A stretch of DNA of 64,000 nucleotides from Candidatus Heimdallarchaeota archaeon (GCA_030614005.1 JAUWKS010000004.1:50840-114839); one strand, 5' to 3'. Numbered from the stretch's first letter, positions 10,056 through 19,522 are shown. A program made the numbers and translations. The notes: generated from the sequence alone by a model not told the origin.

Positions 10056-10553
10056 TTAATACGTCAAATTAACAGCTTGTAAAGTTGCTTCAAAGAGTAT
10101 TTTCACTATCTCTTGTTTTAATTGAATGCGTGTTTGTTTAGGATCTAACGTTAATTCCTTTGCGTAGGTTTTTTGGCCTGCAATAGCTACTGCAATAAAA
10201 GCAGTGCCTTTCAATTTATCTTCAATAGATTCACCAACCACTCCAGTAGTAGAAAGACCAATATCAACGTCATAACTAAGTAAACCTTCCGCCATTAACT
10301 TGGCGCATTCTATTGATATTGAACCAAAATCGGGAATAATGTACGAAGGAAGTCCTAGAAATTCTTCTTTTGCATCTGTAGAATAAGCAATTATGCTAAA
10401 GGGTAAGATTTCTGAGCAATCATCTAAATCAGTAAGAAGCGAGGTTGCTAAACCTCCAGTACAGCTCTCTGCAATAGCAAGGGTCAATCCACGAGTAGTG
10501 AATTCACTAAGGATTTCTGAAGCCAACTCTTGTAAACGTTCTTCGAAAGACAA
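10056..10553 (-). CDS. CinA C-terminal domain protein (nicotinamide-nucleotide amidohydrolase family)
   Basis: A 165-residue stand-alone CinA/PncC-like domain. Conserved blocks are visible: LAIAESCTGGLATSLLTD near the N terminus, then ECAKLMAEG and STTGVVGES. PncC enzymes deamidate nicotinamide mononucleotide to nicotinate mononucleotide and so recycle NAD by-products. The length equals the single-domain form without the N-terminal MoCF-like part of full CinA. It converges with the riboflavin kinase gene, 36 bp away. Family assignment is firm; activity is by homology. Confidence 0.9.
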   Translation of the reverse strand: MSFEERLQELASEILSEFTTRGLTLAIAESCTGGLATSLLTDLDDCSEILPFSIIAYSTDAKEEFLGLPSYIIPDFGSISIECAKLMAEGLLSYDVDIGLSTTGVVGESIEDKLKGTAFIAVAIAGQKTYAKELTLDPKQTRIQLKQEIVKILFEATLQAVNLTY

Positions 10554-10676
10554 AAATCTACACCAAGATAGTTTTTGTTCTTTCTCTTTCTAAATATTTC
10601 CTTTTTATCTGACTTATATCTTCATTGTCACAAATGTTAATGGTTAAATAAGATAAGACTCTATTAATAATCCGGG

Positions 10677-11381
10677 ATGTTTATGATTGATGCAAAAGAA
10701 GCTCGCACTGCTTTAATTGAAAGCAAAATAATAAAATCACAGAAAATTGTTCGATTAATCATTTGGTTAACAGTTCCAGTATTAATTTTAACACTCGGAC
10801 TTGCTTGGATTTTCTATGCTGAAAGTTACGAATTCATTTATGAGTTTATAAGCGCATTAGGCAATATCAGAAGTTTTGATCTAGATAATATTAACACAAC
10901 TTCTAGGATAATAATGACCACGGGTTTTAGCCTATTGGCATTCTTGAATTTAGCAATAGCTATTTTCTATTTCATTCGACCCGTTCTTCGATTTAACAAA
11001 CTGAAAGGTTCCCTTTACATACTTGTTTCTGCTGGAGCAGCATTAATAGGAGTTCCTGGCGATCATCCAACATTATCGCTCTTTCATGTTATTGGGGCAT
11101 TCGTTTTTGTATTCAGTTTTGCCTTGGTGAACTTTGTTCAACAGTTACTGCGGTTTTCTCGGAAACATAATATGAAATTTGAAAAGAAAGCGTTTGATTT
11201 TTACTTGGATATGCTCATTGTTGTTATTGTCTTTTCATTGATGATATTACTAGGAATTTTGTATATATTGGATAATACGATTGGGTTAGCAGGTCCAGCA
11301 TTTACTGTTCCTTTGTGGCAAAAAATTCTGCTCATATTTGAGATAATTGCAATTTTTGTACTTGATTTAGATGACATGTAA
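10677..11381 (+). CDS. DUF998-like multi-pass membrane protein
   Basis: A 234-residue integral membrane protein with about six helices (near residues 25-45, 75-105, 115-130, 135-160, 180-200, 205-230). The loop GVPGDHPTLSLFHVIGAF, with its PxxHxxGA-like pattern in the middle of the helices, is typical of DUF998 proteins. No function is established for most archaeal members. ATG 10677 and an alternative ATG six bases later are both possible. It stands alone; the next feature downstream is the convergent tRNA-Cys gene. Confidence 0.75.
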   Translation: MFMIDAKEARTALIESKIIKSQKIVRLIIWLTVPVLILTLGLAWIFYAESYEFIYEFISALGNIRSFDLDNINTTSRIIMTTGFSLLAFLNLAIAIFYFIRPVLRFNKLKGSLYILVSAGAALIGVPGDHPTLSLFHVIGAFVFVFSFALVNFVQQLLRFSRKHNMKFEKKAFDFYLDMLIVVIVFSLMILLGILYILDNTIGLAGPAFTVPLWQKILLIFEIIAIFVLDLDDM

Positions 11382-11463
11382 AGTTTTGACACTTTACTTC
11401 TTCTTTCTTTTTTTCTTTCTTTAAATTCATTAAGAAAAAGTGGAGCACAGGGCGAGATTTGAA

Positions 11464-11494
11464 TTCGTGCATGAGGAGCAGATGCTACACATGT
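11464..11494 (-). other. tRNA-Cys intron 2, noncanonical position 53/54 in the T arm
   Basis: Central helix CGTG pairs perfectly with CACG. The 5' bulge is AGA, the 3' bulge AAT, and the intron stem CATG/CATG. Cutting after the second base of each bulge joins the GTGAG stem to TTCAAAT and restores a fully paired T stem with CTCGC. Without this intron removed, the T stem has two mismatches. Confidence 0.82.
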
Positions 11495-11510
11495 CTCACG
11501 TAAAAGGGAT

Positions 11511-11539
11511 AACTGCCGGTGCAATGCATTTGCATCCGT
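11511..11539 (-). other. tRNA-Cys intron 1, canonical position 37/38
   Basis: A bulge-helix-bulge can be drawn exactly. The exon stem is AGGGA/TCCCT, the central four pairs are TTGC with GCAG, the 5' bulge is AAA, the 3' bulge is TTA, and the intron stem is CGG/CCG. Cutting after the second base of each bulge removes 29 nt and leaves anticodon loop TTGCAAA. Confidence 0.85.
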
Positions 11540-11575
11540 TTGCAATCCCTCGCCCGGCCGCTAGACTACCTGTGC

Positions 11576-12084
11576 TTGGGTGTTTACGTTAGTTATTGTT
11601 CTTCATATCTTATTTTTAAAGATAATGGCAAATATTGCATATCTCAAAACTTTTTTCACAATCGAAGAATTTCTTCTGAAAAAATGTAAACAATAAAATA
11701 GTCACCTATTGTGACCTCGTTTTGAGACTTCAATTAGTGAATTCGCTTTAAATAGTAATTCTGTTTAGTTAATTATAGTGGTGAAGAAAGTGATTGAACA
11801 AATAAAAATTCGGCTTCAAATGAAGAAAGAAATGAAACCTATTTCCTTCCATACTTCAATGAAGCGAGACAAATAATAAGCAGGTTAGTAGTACTTACAA
11901 AGTTTACTCATCACACACACGATGGTAAGCTTTTGTCTCCGAGAAAAGTCGAATATTAATGGATAAGGTTGGAGTTTTGTCAGGAACTCCAGCTCTCTTT
12001 CCATTTTTGGTTGGTAATGAGGTATTTTTAGTTTTCATAACAATAATCTTATTATACGCATACTTTTCTGTTTTTAACTTGGAG
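11576..12084. other. Long intergenic region between tRNA-Cys and the deoxyhypusine synthase gene
   Basis: About 500 bp, AT-rich, with the tRNA promoter at its left end. A 32-codon GTG-initiated frame (11780-11878, many Lys and Met residues) has no recognised motif and is not called. The frame from ATG 11959 into the next gene encodes 42 hydrophobic residues unlike the enzyme family and is treated as leader. TTATTATACGCAT at about 12050-12062 could be a TATA element. No further RNA gene was recognised. Confidence 0.4.
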
Positions 12085-13032
12085 ATGAAATGTAATTTGC
12101 CCAAAAAAGCTAAGAAATTGAAAAAAGTCAAGCATGCTGAAATATGGAAAGATATGACCGTATCTGATTTATTTAGTGAATATCAAAAAACAGGTTTCAA
12201 TGGTAAAGAACTCGCTAATGCTCATCATGTTATGCAAGCTATGATTGATGATAAAAAATGTATTAAATTTGCAACTCTCGCTGGGGCACTTATCCCGGGT
12301 GGTCTTAAAAAAGTCATTTATGCTTTGATCGAGAATAATTTAGTCGATGGTTTAATTGTTACAGGAGCAATGCTCACTCATGATCTAATCGAAGCTTTTG
12401 GCGAAGCTCATTTCCATGCTCCTTTACAAGTTCCTGACTATGAATTACAGAAAGAAGAGCTTAATCGAATCTACAATGTTGTTGTTCCTACGAAAGGTTA
12501 TCGAGTATTGGAAGATGGTCTTCAAGCATTATTTCCTGAGCTCCCTCAAGAGACAATGTCTTCCTCTAGATTTATTGATGAACTTGGCAAAAAAATGACT
12601 GTTAAATGCATCCCGAAGTTAGCTGCAGAACGAGGTATTCCTGTTTATTGTCCATCCTTACCTGACAGTATTTTAGGATTCCAGATTTGGATGTTCTCTC
12701 AGCTTCATAAACTAAAAGTTAATCCTTCACTTGACCAAGGTGATCTACTCGATTTCACGTGGAAAAATGATAGTGATGATATGAAAGTCGGTGCACTCAT
12801 TGTTGGTGGAGGTGTACCTAAACATTTTCTAGCACTTGCAGCTCAAGTTGCTGGTAAAGCATTAGATTATGCTGTCCAAATTACTATGGATCGCCCTGAG
12901 CATGGCGGTGTTAGTGGTGCTTCTATAAGCGAAGGTGTTTCTTGGGGAAAAGTTGATGAAAAAGCTAAAACAGCTAATATTATATCCGATGCTATCATTG
13001 CTTTACCCTTGTTAGTTGCCTCTTTACTCTAA
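12085..13032 (+). CDS. dys: Deoxyhypusine synthase
   Basis: Transfers the aminobutyl group of spermidine to a lysine of aIF5A, the first step of hypusine formation. Family motifs are FATLAGALIPGG and DGLIVTGAMLTHDLIEAFG in the NAD-binding core, DSILGFQ, VGGGVPKH, and near the end VSWGKV, whose Lys corresponds to the catalytic lysine of the human enzyme. The ATG at 12085 gives about 315 residues, close to the usual archaeal size. An in-frame ATG at 11959 would add 42 hydrophobic residues with no counterpart in the family and is judged spurious. The eIF5A substrate gene is not in the window. Confidence 0.92.
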   Translation: MKCNLPKKAKKLKKVKHAEIWKDMTVSDLFSEYQKTGFNGKELANAHHVMQAMIDDKKCIKFATLAGALIPGGLKKVIYALIENNLVDGLIVTGAMLTHDLIEAFGEAHFHAPLQVPDYELQKEELNRIYNVVVPTKGYRVLEDGLQALFPELPQETMSSSRFIDELGKKMTVKCIPKLAAERGIPVYCPSLPDSILGFQIWMFSQLHKLKVNPSLDQGDLLDFTWKNDSDDMKVGALIVGGGVPKHFLALAAQVAGKALDYAVQITMDRPEHGGVSGASISEGVSWGKVDEKAKTANIISDAIIALPLLVASLL

Positions 13033-13225
13033 AGAGGTCACTAAATTTCGATAAAAGGTTCAAAAATAGTTGAAAGGAAAGAAAAAATAAAATACTATAA
13101 AGACCAATATATATACATAAGAATAAAGAATGTGCACAAAGATTTATTATATCTTAAATTTCCCTTTTGGTAAATTCCCGCGCATCATATAGCCGTACTT
13201 GCTATAGAAGGAAATGATTTAGAGA

Positions 13226-13855
13226 ATGCCTACACAAGAGTCCGATTATAATCTTCTTGAATCAGTTGTTAGAGAGATTGGTGGAGATGATGCTATAAAA
13301 GTTGCTGGGTTACTTAACCCAATAGAAGAGACAACTGATGAAGCAATCGCTGCTGGAGCAGAGATGAAGCTGAATGCAGTACGTAAAATCCTCTATAGAT
13401 TATACGATGCTCGTTTAGCAGAATTCAGACGAATTAGAGATAAAAGCACTGGATGGTTCATCTATTTTTGGCGCCTTAAGCCCAATCGAGTTGAAGAATT
13501 AGTAATTAATCGCAAAAAGACTGTTTACAGAAAACTCAAAGCACGATTAGATTATGAAAAGGGTTTCCATTTCTTTAAATGTGATCAAGATTACTGCCCA
13601 AGATATATTTTCGATGAAGCTATGGAAAATAATTTCAAATGTCCTGAATGTAGTAACGAATTGAAAGCATTTGACAACAAAGATATAGTAGAAAAACTAA
13701 GTAAAAAGGTTGATGAGTTACAGAAATCTCTTGAAAAATCAGGTGTAGATGTTGAAAATCTAGACAATGATGCAAAAGATGATTTAGGGCAAATCATTGC
13801 TACAGGTAAAGTAGCCGCAATCGCGGATAGCAATAGTTATCTTGGAACAGAATAG
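13226..13855 (+). CDS. tfe: Transcription factor E, alpha subunit (TFE-alpha)
   Basis: The archaeal counterpart of TFIIE-alpha, which helps RNA polymerase open promoters and stabilises the pre-initiation complex. The N-terminal extended winged helix (about residues 1-100) includes the tip WFIYFWRLKP. A zinc ribbon follows with Cys at FFKCDQDYC and FKCPECS. The C-terminal 60 residues are acidic and coiled. 209 residues is slightly longer than many archaeal TFE proteins, through that tail. The next gene downstream is a DUF2110-like protein, a common neighbour of tfe in archaea. Confidence 0.93.
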   Translation: MPTQESDYNLLESVVREIGGDDAIKVAGLLNPIEETTDEAIAAGAEMKLNAVRKILYRLYDARLAEFRRIRDKSTGWFIYFWRLKPNRVEELVINRKKTVYRKLKARLDYEKGFHFFKCDQDYCPRYIFDEAMENNFKCPECSNELKAFDNKDIVEKLSKKVDELQKSLEKSGVDVENLDNDAKDDLGQIIATGKVAAIADSNSYLGTE

Positions 13856-13946
13856 TGGTAAAAAAATAACTATTCTTCCTTTTTTCTTTTAAGCTTTAAC
13901 AACGGTGAATTTTGACAATTATTATTTAATATTCGAGGTATAATAA

Positions 13947-14714
13947 ATGAAAAAATTGAAACTAATGACTAAAATTTATTCAAGCAAAAAAAGAGTTTTT
14001 AGTCATATTCAAAGAGAGATAGAAGAGCAAATCAAAGATTTAAACGTAGCAATCACATCAACCATTCTTGATGATGATGGTTTTGTTACCATTGCCTTAG
14101 AAGGAGAGGATGAAATTGCTGCTAGTAATTTTATTGCTTCTCTTTTTGGCGAAAGCAAGAAATTTGGTGAATTGAAAGAAGGCGACATTATAAAAGGTTA
14201 TATTTGTTCAAGTGGCAAAGTAGGTTTTGGTATTTTTGTAGATATAGGCATTAAAAATCCTTATCAAATCGATGTGTTAATACCACTTTTCATTTTAAGA
14301 AAGCAGTTAGTGGATGATAAAAAAATCCCTGTTAGAAAGCTAATAGATCTTTTTGGACTAATAGATAATTTCCCTCTTGAAGTCGTTTTAGATAAAGTAA
14401 GTATCGGCACTAAGAAAATTGAAGGTCGCTTATCAGAGAAGCAAACAGAAACTTTTCAACGCTGGGTAGAAGATGGTCTCGAAAAATTGTTTATTCTTGG
14501 GACATCAAAAGAGACAGTACAGGATGTTCTCAGAGATACTAACCACTCTCACGATATTATAGAAATCGAAACTGTAGGGTGGATGGAAAATGTTCTTACA
14601 TGCAAATTTAATACTAATGCTAAGGGTTTGATTCCAAGAATCGGGAAAATACTTCCAAGAGCTAAATTTGAAATATTTTCACCTGCACAAATAAATAAAG
14701 CGCTCAAAGATTAA
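13947..14714 (+). CDS. DUF2110-like archaeal protein
   Basis: A 255-residue soluble protein that I read as a DUF2110 family member. The middle (about residues 80-110; GDIIKGYICSSGKVGFGIFVDIG) looks like a beta-rich S1/OB-like segment, followed by a helical region and a C-terminal alpha/beta part. It starts 92 bp after tfe on the same strand. This arrangement suggests a link to transcription or RNA metabolism, but no activity is known. The first ATG is used; a second Met six codons later is possible. Confidence 0.65.
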   Translation: MKKLKLMTKIYSSKKRVFSHIQREIEEQIKDLNVAITSTILDDDGFVTIALEGEDEIAASNFIASLFGESKKFGELKEGDIIKGYICSSGKVGFGIFVDIGIKNPYQIDVLIPLFILRKQLVDDKKIPVRKLIDLFGLIDNFPLEVVLDKVSIGTKKIEGRLSEKQTETFQRWVEDGLEKLFILGTSKETVQDVLRDTNHSHDIIEIETVGWMENVLTCKFNTNAKGLIPRIGKILPRAKFEIFSPAQINKALKD

Positions 14715-14736
14715 TTTCGTGGAAAAGTATCATTGA

Positions 14737-15372
14737 TTACTTTTCTATTTCTTTTTCTTTAATGAATTGTTTTATTCTTAGATAGAGGCTATCAATTATT
14801 TCTATTAGTGGGACTTCCCCATCTATTAGCAGAAAAATTCCAATAGGATCTTTTTTTATTATTTCTAAAAACAGTCTCCGGACACTTCTTTGATAATCCA
14901 ACTCTTCAAAGGTGTTGCTTTTCTGCCTATCTTTAACTATCCGTTGTTGTGATATCCTGGGGTCAACATCAATTATTATTGTAAGATCGGGTTCCGGGAA
15001 CTTTAGTCTATTTGTTTTCAAAATGCCACTCCAATCATCATTCATCCGTACACCTTGATAACAAGCAGTTGAAAAGAAATAGCGATCCATCAAAACGATT
15101 TTTTTCTCCGCTAAAGAAGGCAGAATCCTTTCTTTCACATTCCATTCTCTATCATCAATGAACCATTGTAATTCTTCTTCTAACGACGCACGCCCATCAA
15201 AGTAACTATTACGTATTTTTTTTCCTGCTTCAGTTTCATTGGTTGGTTCTTTGAAAGTGACAACACTAAATCCATCGTCTGTTAAACGTTTTAAGAGTGC
15301 CGAAATTATTGATGTTTTTCCTGTACCATCTATTCCTTCAAAAGCAATTAAAATTCCATTGGATAGCAACAT
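14737..15372 (-). CDS. tmk: Thymidylate kinase
   Basis: Phosphorylates dTMP to dTDP. Motifs: P-loop FEGIDGTGKTS (about residues 12-22), the dTMP-binding segment around DREWN, the DR-x-[FY] signature as VLMDRYFFSTACYQG, the PDLTIIIDVDP strand and a lid region with KDRQKS. 211 residues is the normal length. The gene faces the DUF2110-like gene tail to tail. An Arg/Lys-rich end (EKEIEK) closes the protein. Confidence 0.94.
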   Translation of the reverse strand: MLLSNGILIAFEGIDGTGKTSIISALLKRLTDDGFSVVTFKEPTNETEAGKKIRNSYFDGRASLEEELQWFIDDREWNVKERILPSLAEKKIVLMDRYFFSTACYQGVRMNDDWSGILKTNRLKFPEPDLTIIIDVDPRISQQRIVKDRQKSNTFEELDYQRSVRRLFLEIIKKDPIGIFLLIDGEVPLIEIIDSLYLRIKQFIKEKEIEK

Positions 15373-15500
15373 TGAATTCCTCTCGAGCGGTTATTATTCT
15401 ATTCCTTTAGTGAAATAAAAGTACTATTTATTCATTTTCTCTAAAAAAAGATTAAAAACAGCATATCCATTTTGTTTATTTACTGGATATCTGTTTATTT

Positions 15501-17387
15501 TTAATTTACTTGTGAAAAGATTGCTCTCAATGACATTAGCATTGGTAAGGTCAAGGGAACATAAGGTAAACCTTTAACCTCTTGTTTTATTCGTTTGATT
15601 AATTTTTTCTCTGTCATTGGTATTTCTTTTCGTTCTTCTTCTCGTACACGAACGTTGTAATTTTTTGATTCTAGCTCTTTTTCACCGACTACTATAATGT
15701 AGGGTATCCATTCTTTCTCTGCAGCACGAATCTTTTTACCTACACGTTCTGAACGGTCATCGATATCAACTCTAATGTTATCTTTTTGGAATTTTTTAGC
15801 TAATTTCTTACAGTGGGAAATGAAATCTTCATTTACAGGTAATAATCGTACCTGAGTTGGCGATAACCAAACTGGAAACATAGGAGCTTTTCCTTGAATT
15901 TGTTCAGTATAGGCTTTTTCAAGGATAGCGTAAACTATTCTTTCAATGGCTCCGGATATACTGGTATGTAAGATAATTGGTCTCTGTTGTTCGTTGTTCT
16001 TGTCAATGTAACTTATATCAAAACGTTCCGCATTTTCAATATCTATTTGCACAGTACTTAAAGCTGAGGCTTTGTTTTGATTATCTACGAAATTGAACTC
16101 AAACTTGCAAATGAAATAAGCATACATTTTATCGTAGGTTTCGATTAAAGCAGGTCTATTTCGAGCTTTTACCATTTCTTGGAACCATTTCTTATTTTTC
16201 TCAAAGAAATCTTTCTGTGAACGAAACGCTGATTCATAATCTAACTCGAAAGCATCTAGTGTCTCCATTGAGAGATCAAATTGCTCTCTAAAGTATTTTT
16301 GAGCAGATTTGACATCTTTAGTAATAGTGTGCATATCGGGCATAGTGAAGGTTCGTAATCTGCGCAAAGCAGCCAATTCTCCTCTTTGTTCTCTTCTAAA
16401 GGAATAATGACTCATTTCAAATAATTTAACTGGAAGGTTATTATAGGAAATTATTGAATCTGCGCTCATTAGAAATTGCCCAAAGCATGCAGCAAAACGA
16501 AGGAAGTAATTGTCAGTGCCTGATTTTAGCATATATTGCCTTGCAGGAAATCTGTGCATATATTTCTCAATTGCTGGATGAGTATAGCTGTACATAATTG
16601 GACTTTCAATGGGCATACCACCATATTCAATTGTTTTATTCTTCACAAATTCCTCTATGAGATATTTTACCATCCAACCTTTTGGATACCAGCGAAAATT
16701 ACCTGCATCACTTCCAGGTTCGTAATCCACTAAAGCTAATTTTCTCATTAATAGTGCATGTGGAGGAGGAACCTCAGAAGAACGAAGTTTTTCAGTTTCA
16801 TATTTAGCGAATTTTTCTAATTTTTTGTTAGTGCCAAATTTGTAATTTTTTACAGGTGTTAACGTGCCATCAGGATCCATTATGAAGAATTCATGCTTGG
16901 ATTCTTCCTCAGCTTTTAATGCTTCACTTTCCATTAAAGTGCCATCTGCTTCCTTTACAATGACATCATCTGCAATAATTGAACGTGATAACTCAGAGAG
17001 TGGATGTCCTTTACATTTTATGTTAAATGCCTTGTACCAACCGAAAGGAGCACGAGTTATAGTAAAACCTTTTTCTTTTAGAGAAGCTTCCATAATTTTC
17101 AATACACGTAAGGCAACATCTGGTCTCGAGGGAGTATTTGAAATATGCACCCATGGATAGAGTACAACATTCTTTGTTCCAAGCTGTTCAGTTATTGATT
17201 CAACTTCAATGACTGCTTTTTCAGCTACATTTTCGAAATGGTCTTCGTCTCCTTTCTCCACTGAGGAGAAGACTACTAAACATTCTTCTACTCTCTTGAG
17301 TTTCTTCTCAATTTCTTCGGCTGCTTTAAGAGCCTTCTTTTTTGGTTCAAATTCAATGAAATCTGAATGCACGGTTAAAATGCGCAA
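15501..17387 (-). CDS. thrS: Threonyl-tRNA synthetase, archaeal type
   Basis: Charges tRNA-Thr. The N-terminal 140 residues form the archaeal editing domain, related to D-aminoacyl-tRNA deacylases, beginning RILTVHSDFIEFEPKKK. The class II core follows with motif 2 (FEMSHYSFRREQRGELAALRR) and motif 3 (HTSISGAIERIVYAILE), then an anticodon-binding domain (VWLSPTQVRLLPV). The start is set at TTG 17387 because it gives the family N terminus and is preceded by an AGGTGG ribosome site. A frame extension to ATG 17480 would add 31 residues unlike any homologue. 628 residues is the normal size. Confidence 0.93.
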   Translation of the reverse strand: MRILTVHSDFIEFEPKKKALKAAEEIEKKLKRVEECLVVFSSVEKGDEDHFENVAEKAVIEVESITEQLGTKNVVLYPWVHISNTPSRPDVALRVLKIMEASLKEKGFTITRAPFGWYKAFNIKCKGHPLSELSRSIIADDVIVKEADGTLMESEALKAEEESKHEFFIMDPDGTLTPVKNYKFGTNKKLEKFAKYETEKLRSSEVPPPHALLMRKLALVDYEPGSDAGNFRWYPKGWMVKYLIEEFVKNKTIEYGGMPIESPIMYSYTHPAIEKYMHRFPARQYMLKSGTDNYFLRFAACFGQFLMSADSIISYNNLPVKLFEMSHYSFRREQRGELAALRRLRTFTMPDMHTITKDVKSAQKYFREQFDLSMETLDAFELDYESAFRSQKDFFEKNKKWFQEMVKARNRPALIETYDKMYAYFICKFEFNFVDNQNKASALSTVQIDIENAERFDISYIDKNNEQQRPIILHTSISGAIERIVYAILEKAYTEQIQGKAPMFPVWLSPTQVRLLPVNEDFISHCKKLAKKFQKDNIRVDIDDRSERVGKKIRAAEKEWIPYIIVVGEKELESKNYNVRVREEERKEIPMTEKKLIKRIKQEVKGLPYVPLTLPMLMSLRAIFSQVN

Positions 17388-17516
17388 AATTAACCACCTG
17401 AAATATTGTTTGCTAGTACAAATGCTCTGTACTAGTGAATCCTTTCGATGGAAGAAGTAATTAAAGTTTTTTGTAAGCATTGCAGAAATTAAACAAGCAT
17501 TTCTCGTAGTGGAAAA

Positions 17517-18338
17517 TCATTTGAGTGCTTTTTTCATTGCTGCATCTACTACAGATGTTGGGAGAAATTCCAATAATCTTCGCATTTTATCATTCTTAAT
17601 TTTATAGCGAGATTTAGGCTTTCTTTTGTGGAGAGCTTTGTACACAATTTTAGCAATGGCTTTTGGTTCTGCACCTTTGTCAATTTCTTTTTTGCATACT
17701 TTTATTACTTGTTCTAATTGCTTCTTAAAAAGTGAATTATCGACATCGTTTTCTTCAGCATAGCAAACATATGCACGATGAAGGAGTGGTGTCTTAACTG
17801 CGCCTATTTGTAAATGAACAACTGGCATATCAAGAAACATAAGTTCCCTTCTAAGTGAATCAGAAAATGCTTCTAAAGCATATTTTGACATTGAATAGGG
17901 TCCATTTAATGGGAAGGAAAACCTACCAGCTTCCGAGCCAATGTTTACGATTCGCCCTTTAGTTGGATACAACAGAGGAAAGAATGCCTTGGTTATATTA
18001 AAAACACCTATAACATTGACAGCAAGGATTCGCTCTAAGTCTTCAGTACTAATCTCTACTAAAGGACCACCTACAAATATACCCGAATTATTAACAATTC
18101 CATCAATTGTGGGAAATTTCTCACTAATCTTTTCAAAAGCATCAGAGATACTTTTGGTATCTGTTACATCTAAATGAAAAGTGCTTATGGAATTAATGTT
18201 AGTTAATGAGTCAAGAGCTTTTTTATTAATATCAGTAGCAATAACATGATCCCCTTTTTCAACTAAAAAATTAGTAATTGCTAAACCAATACCGCTTGCT
18301 GCACCTGTAACAAGTATTGTTTTATTTATTTTGCTCAT
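17517..18338 (-). CDS. Short-chain dehydrogenase/reductase (SDR)
   Basis: An NAD(P)-dependent oxidoreductase with a Rossmann fold. The cofactor motif TGAASGIG is near the N terminus, DVTD and NNSG follow, and the catalytic YxxxK is visible as YSMSKYALEAFSDSLR. The tail is basic and helical (KRKPKSRYK), like the retinol dehydrogenase-type SDRs. Substrate is unknown. The ATG at 18338 (MSKINK) is preferred; an ATG at 18350 would add four residues. Confidence 0.88.
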   Translation of the reverse strand: MSKINKTILVTGAASGIGLAITNFLVEKGDHVIATDINKKALDSLTNINSISTFHLDVTDTKSISDAFEKISEKFPTIDGIVNNSGIFVGGPLVEISTEDLERILAVNVIGVFNITKAFFPLLYPTKGRIVNIGSEAGRFSFPLNGPYSMSKYALEAFSDSLRRELMFLDMPVVHLQIGAVKTPLLHRAYVCYAEENDVDNSLFKKQLEQVIKVCKKEIDKGAEPKAIAKIVYKALHKRKPKSRYKIKNDKMRRLLEFLPTSVVDAAMKKALK

Positions 18339-18421
18339 AGATAATATCAACTCTTAGAGATAGCTAGTAATAGGAACGATTAGATTTGAGAAAAAGTAAA
18401 CAATACTAATTTAAAAATCCA

Positions 18422-19393
18422 TCATTCATTTTCTTGTTTCAAGACATCGTAAAGTTCTGCCTGGAATGCAATATTCTCCTCTCGAGATTTATTTTTCACA
18501 GAGATAACAACAACAAATAATGCTATAGCTATCAAAGAGAATAGTAATGAAAATGTAATTACGAACCAATTCAAAACTTTTGGAAGAGAGAAATACTCTA
18601 TTGAAAGATAGAAAGTAGCTTCAAAGGCTCCTTTTGCTGGAAGATTTTCTTTTGAAGAAATAAACGTCAACCAGTGTTGGTTATCGGCATCTATTTGCCC
18701 TACGTATGAAAGATTATAGTTATCTATCATTAATTGTTCGACTCTGAATCCTATCTCTTCCAAAAAAGTTGATGAGATGTTTGAACTTGAAACAGCAACG
18801 GGCAATTGAATTCTCAAAGATTCAAACTCCAAACCATCATCCCAATCAGGGCGAACAAGATTTATTCCAACCAGATTTGTTTCAACTCCATAATGGAAAA
18901 TTTGACTTTTCTTAAAGAAGTCTGCACTATAGGAAAAATAGTAGAGAATGGGTTTTCCTGCTTGAACTTTTGAGACATTTTTTAAATAAAGATAATATGA
19001 GACATCAAATCTACTTGCAGCGGTAATATTAAGCCCCAGAATTTCCCCTTCTGTAAATGCATATGTCTTCTCTAAATTGATTACATTTGCTTCTTCAATA
19101 GTCCTTATAAAAATACCAACATGATCTTCTGTGGGTGTACAGTTAAGAATCATTGATACTGTACCTAATCCATTACTATCTATTGTGATGTTTGTTTTTA
19201 CCCAATGTAAATCTGCACTATACGCATTATCTTGTGGAGTTAAATATGGGTCCTGAGGATTAATTGTATTGGTCATGTGGTTGAGGCTAACATTTGGCGT
19301 AGCTGTTGTAAAAATAACAGTTAAGAGATTGCAAATTAACAAAACAATAAAGATATTAACAGGAACTCGAAAGATTCGTTTAATATTAGCCAT
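18422..19393 (-). CDS. Membrane-anchored extracytoplasmic protein, unknown family
   Basis: 323 residues. A hydrophobic signal-like segment (VNIFIVLLICNLLTVIFTT) is followed by a mainly beta-rich external domain (about residues 40-275) with many N-glycosylation-like sequons. A single membrane helix (about 280-305) and a short acidic cytoplasmic tail close the protein. I do not recognise the external domain. It starts divergently from the glucoamylase-like gene at 19523, with about 130 bp between them. Confidence 0.7.
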   Translation of the reverse strand: MANIKRIFRVPVNIFIVLLICNLLTVIFTTATPNVSLNHMTNTINPQDPYLTPQDNAYSADLHWVKTNITIDSNGLGTVSMILNCTPTEDHVGIFIRTIEEANVINLEKTYAFTEGEILGLNITAASRFDVSYYLYLKNVSKVQAGKPILYYFSYSADFFKKSQIFHYGVETNLVGINLVRPDWDDGLEFESLRIQLPVAVSSSNISSTFLEEIGFRVEQLMIDNYNLSYVGQIDADNQHWLTFISSKENLPAKGAFEATFYLSIEYFSLPKVLNWFVITFSLLFSLIAIALFVVVISVKNKSREENIAFQAELYDVLKQENE

Positions 19394-19522
19394 AAATTGT
19401 TTCCCTTCACAATTAATTTAATATTACTTGCACTTAGTTAACTCTTAAAAGCTACTGCAAAGCTGAAAATTAATTTGTAGGAGTAAACTAATACTAGAAC
19501 AGAGAAAAATTGGTGATTCTGA

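Larger units (their letters stand above)
11441..11575 (-). tRNA. tRNA-Cys (anticodon GCA) with two introns and encoded CCA
   Basis: On the minus strand, acceptor GCACAGG pairs with CCTGTGC, followed by discriminator T73 (expected for Cys) and an encoded CCA. The D arm is GTCT/GGGC with GG in the loop. The anticodon arm is AGGGA/TCCCT around TTGCAAA (GCA anticodon), and the T arm is GTGAG/CTCGC around TTCAAAT. These elements line up only after removing two introns, 11511-11539 (29 nt, position 37/38) and 11464-11494 (31 nt, position 53/54). The mature tRNA is 75 nt with CCA. A box A-like TTTAAAAATA lies at 11611-11620, about 40 bp upstream. Confidence 0.9.

Noticed and set aside
11780..11878. 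32-codon GTG frame upstream of deoxyhypusine synthase
   Set aside because: Short, no convincing ribosome site, no motif.
11959..12084. N-terminal extension of deoxyhypusine synthase
   Set aside because: It encodes hydrophobic sequence foreign to this soluble enzyme; ATG 12085 gives the normal length.
15501..17480. Longer threonyl-tRNA synthetase start at ATG 17480
   Set aside because: The added 31 residues match no family member; TTG 17387 has a good ribosome site and the proper N terminus.
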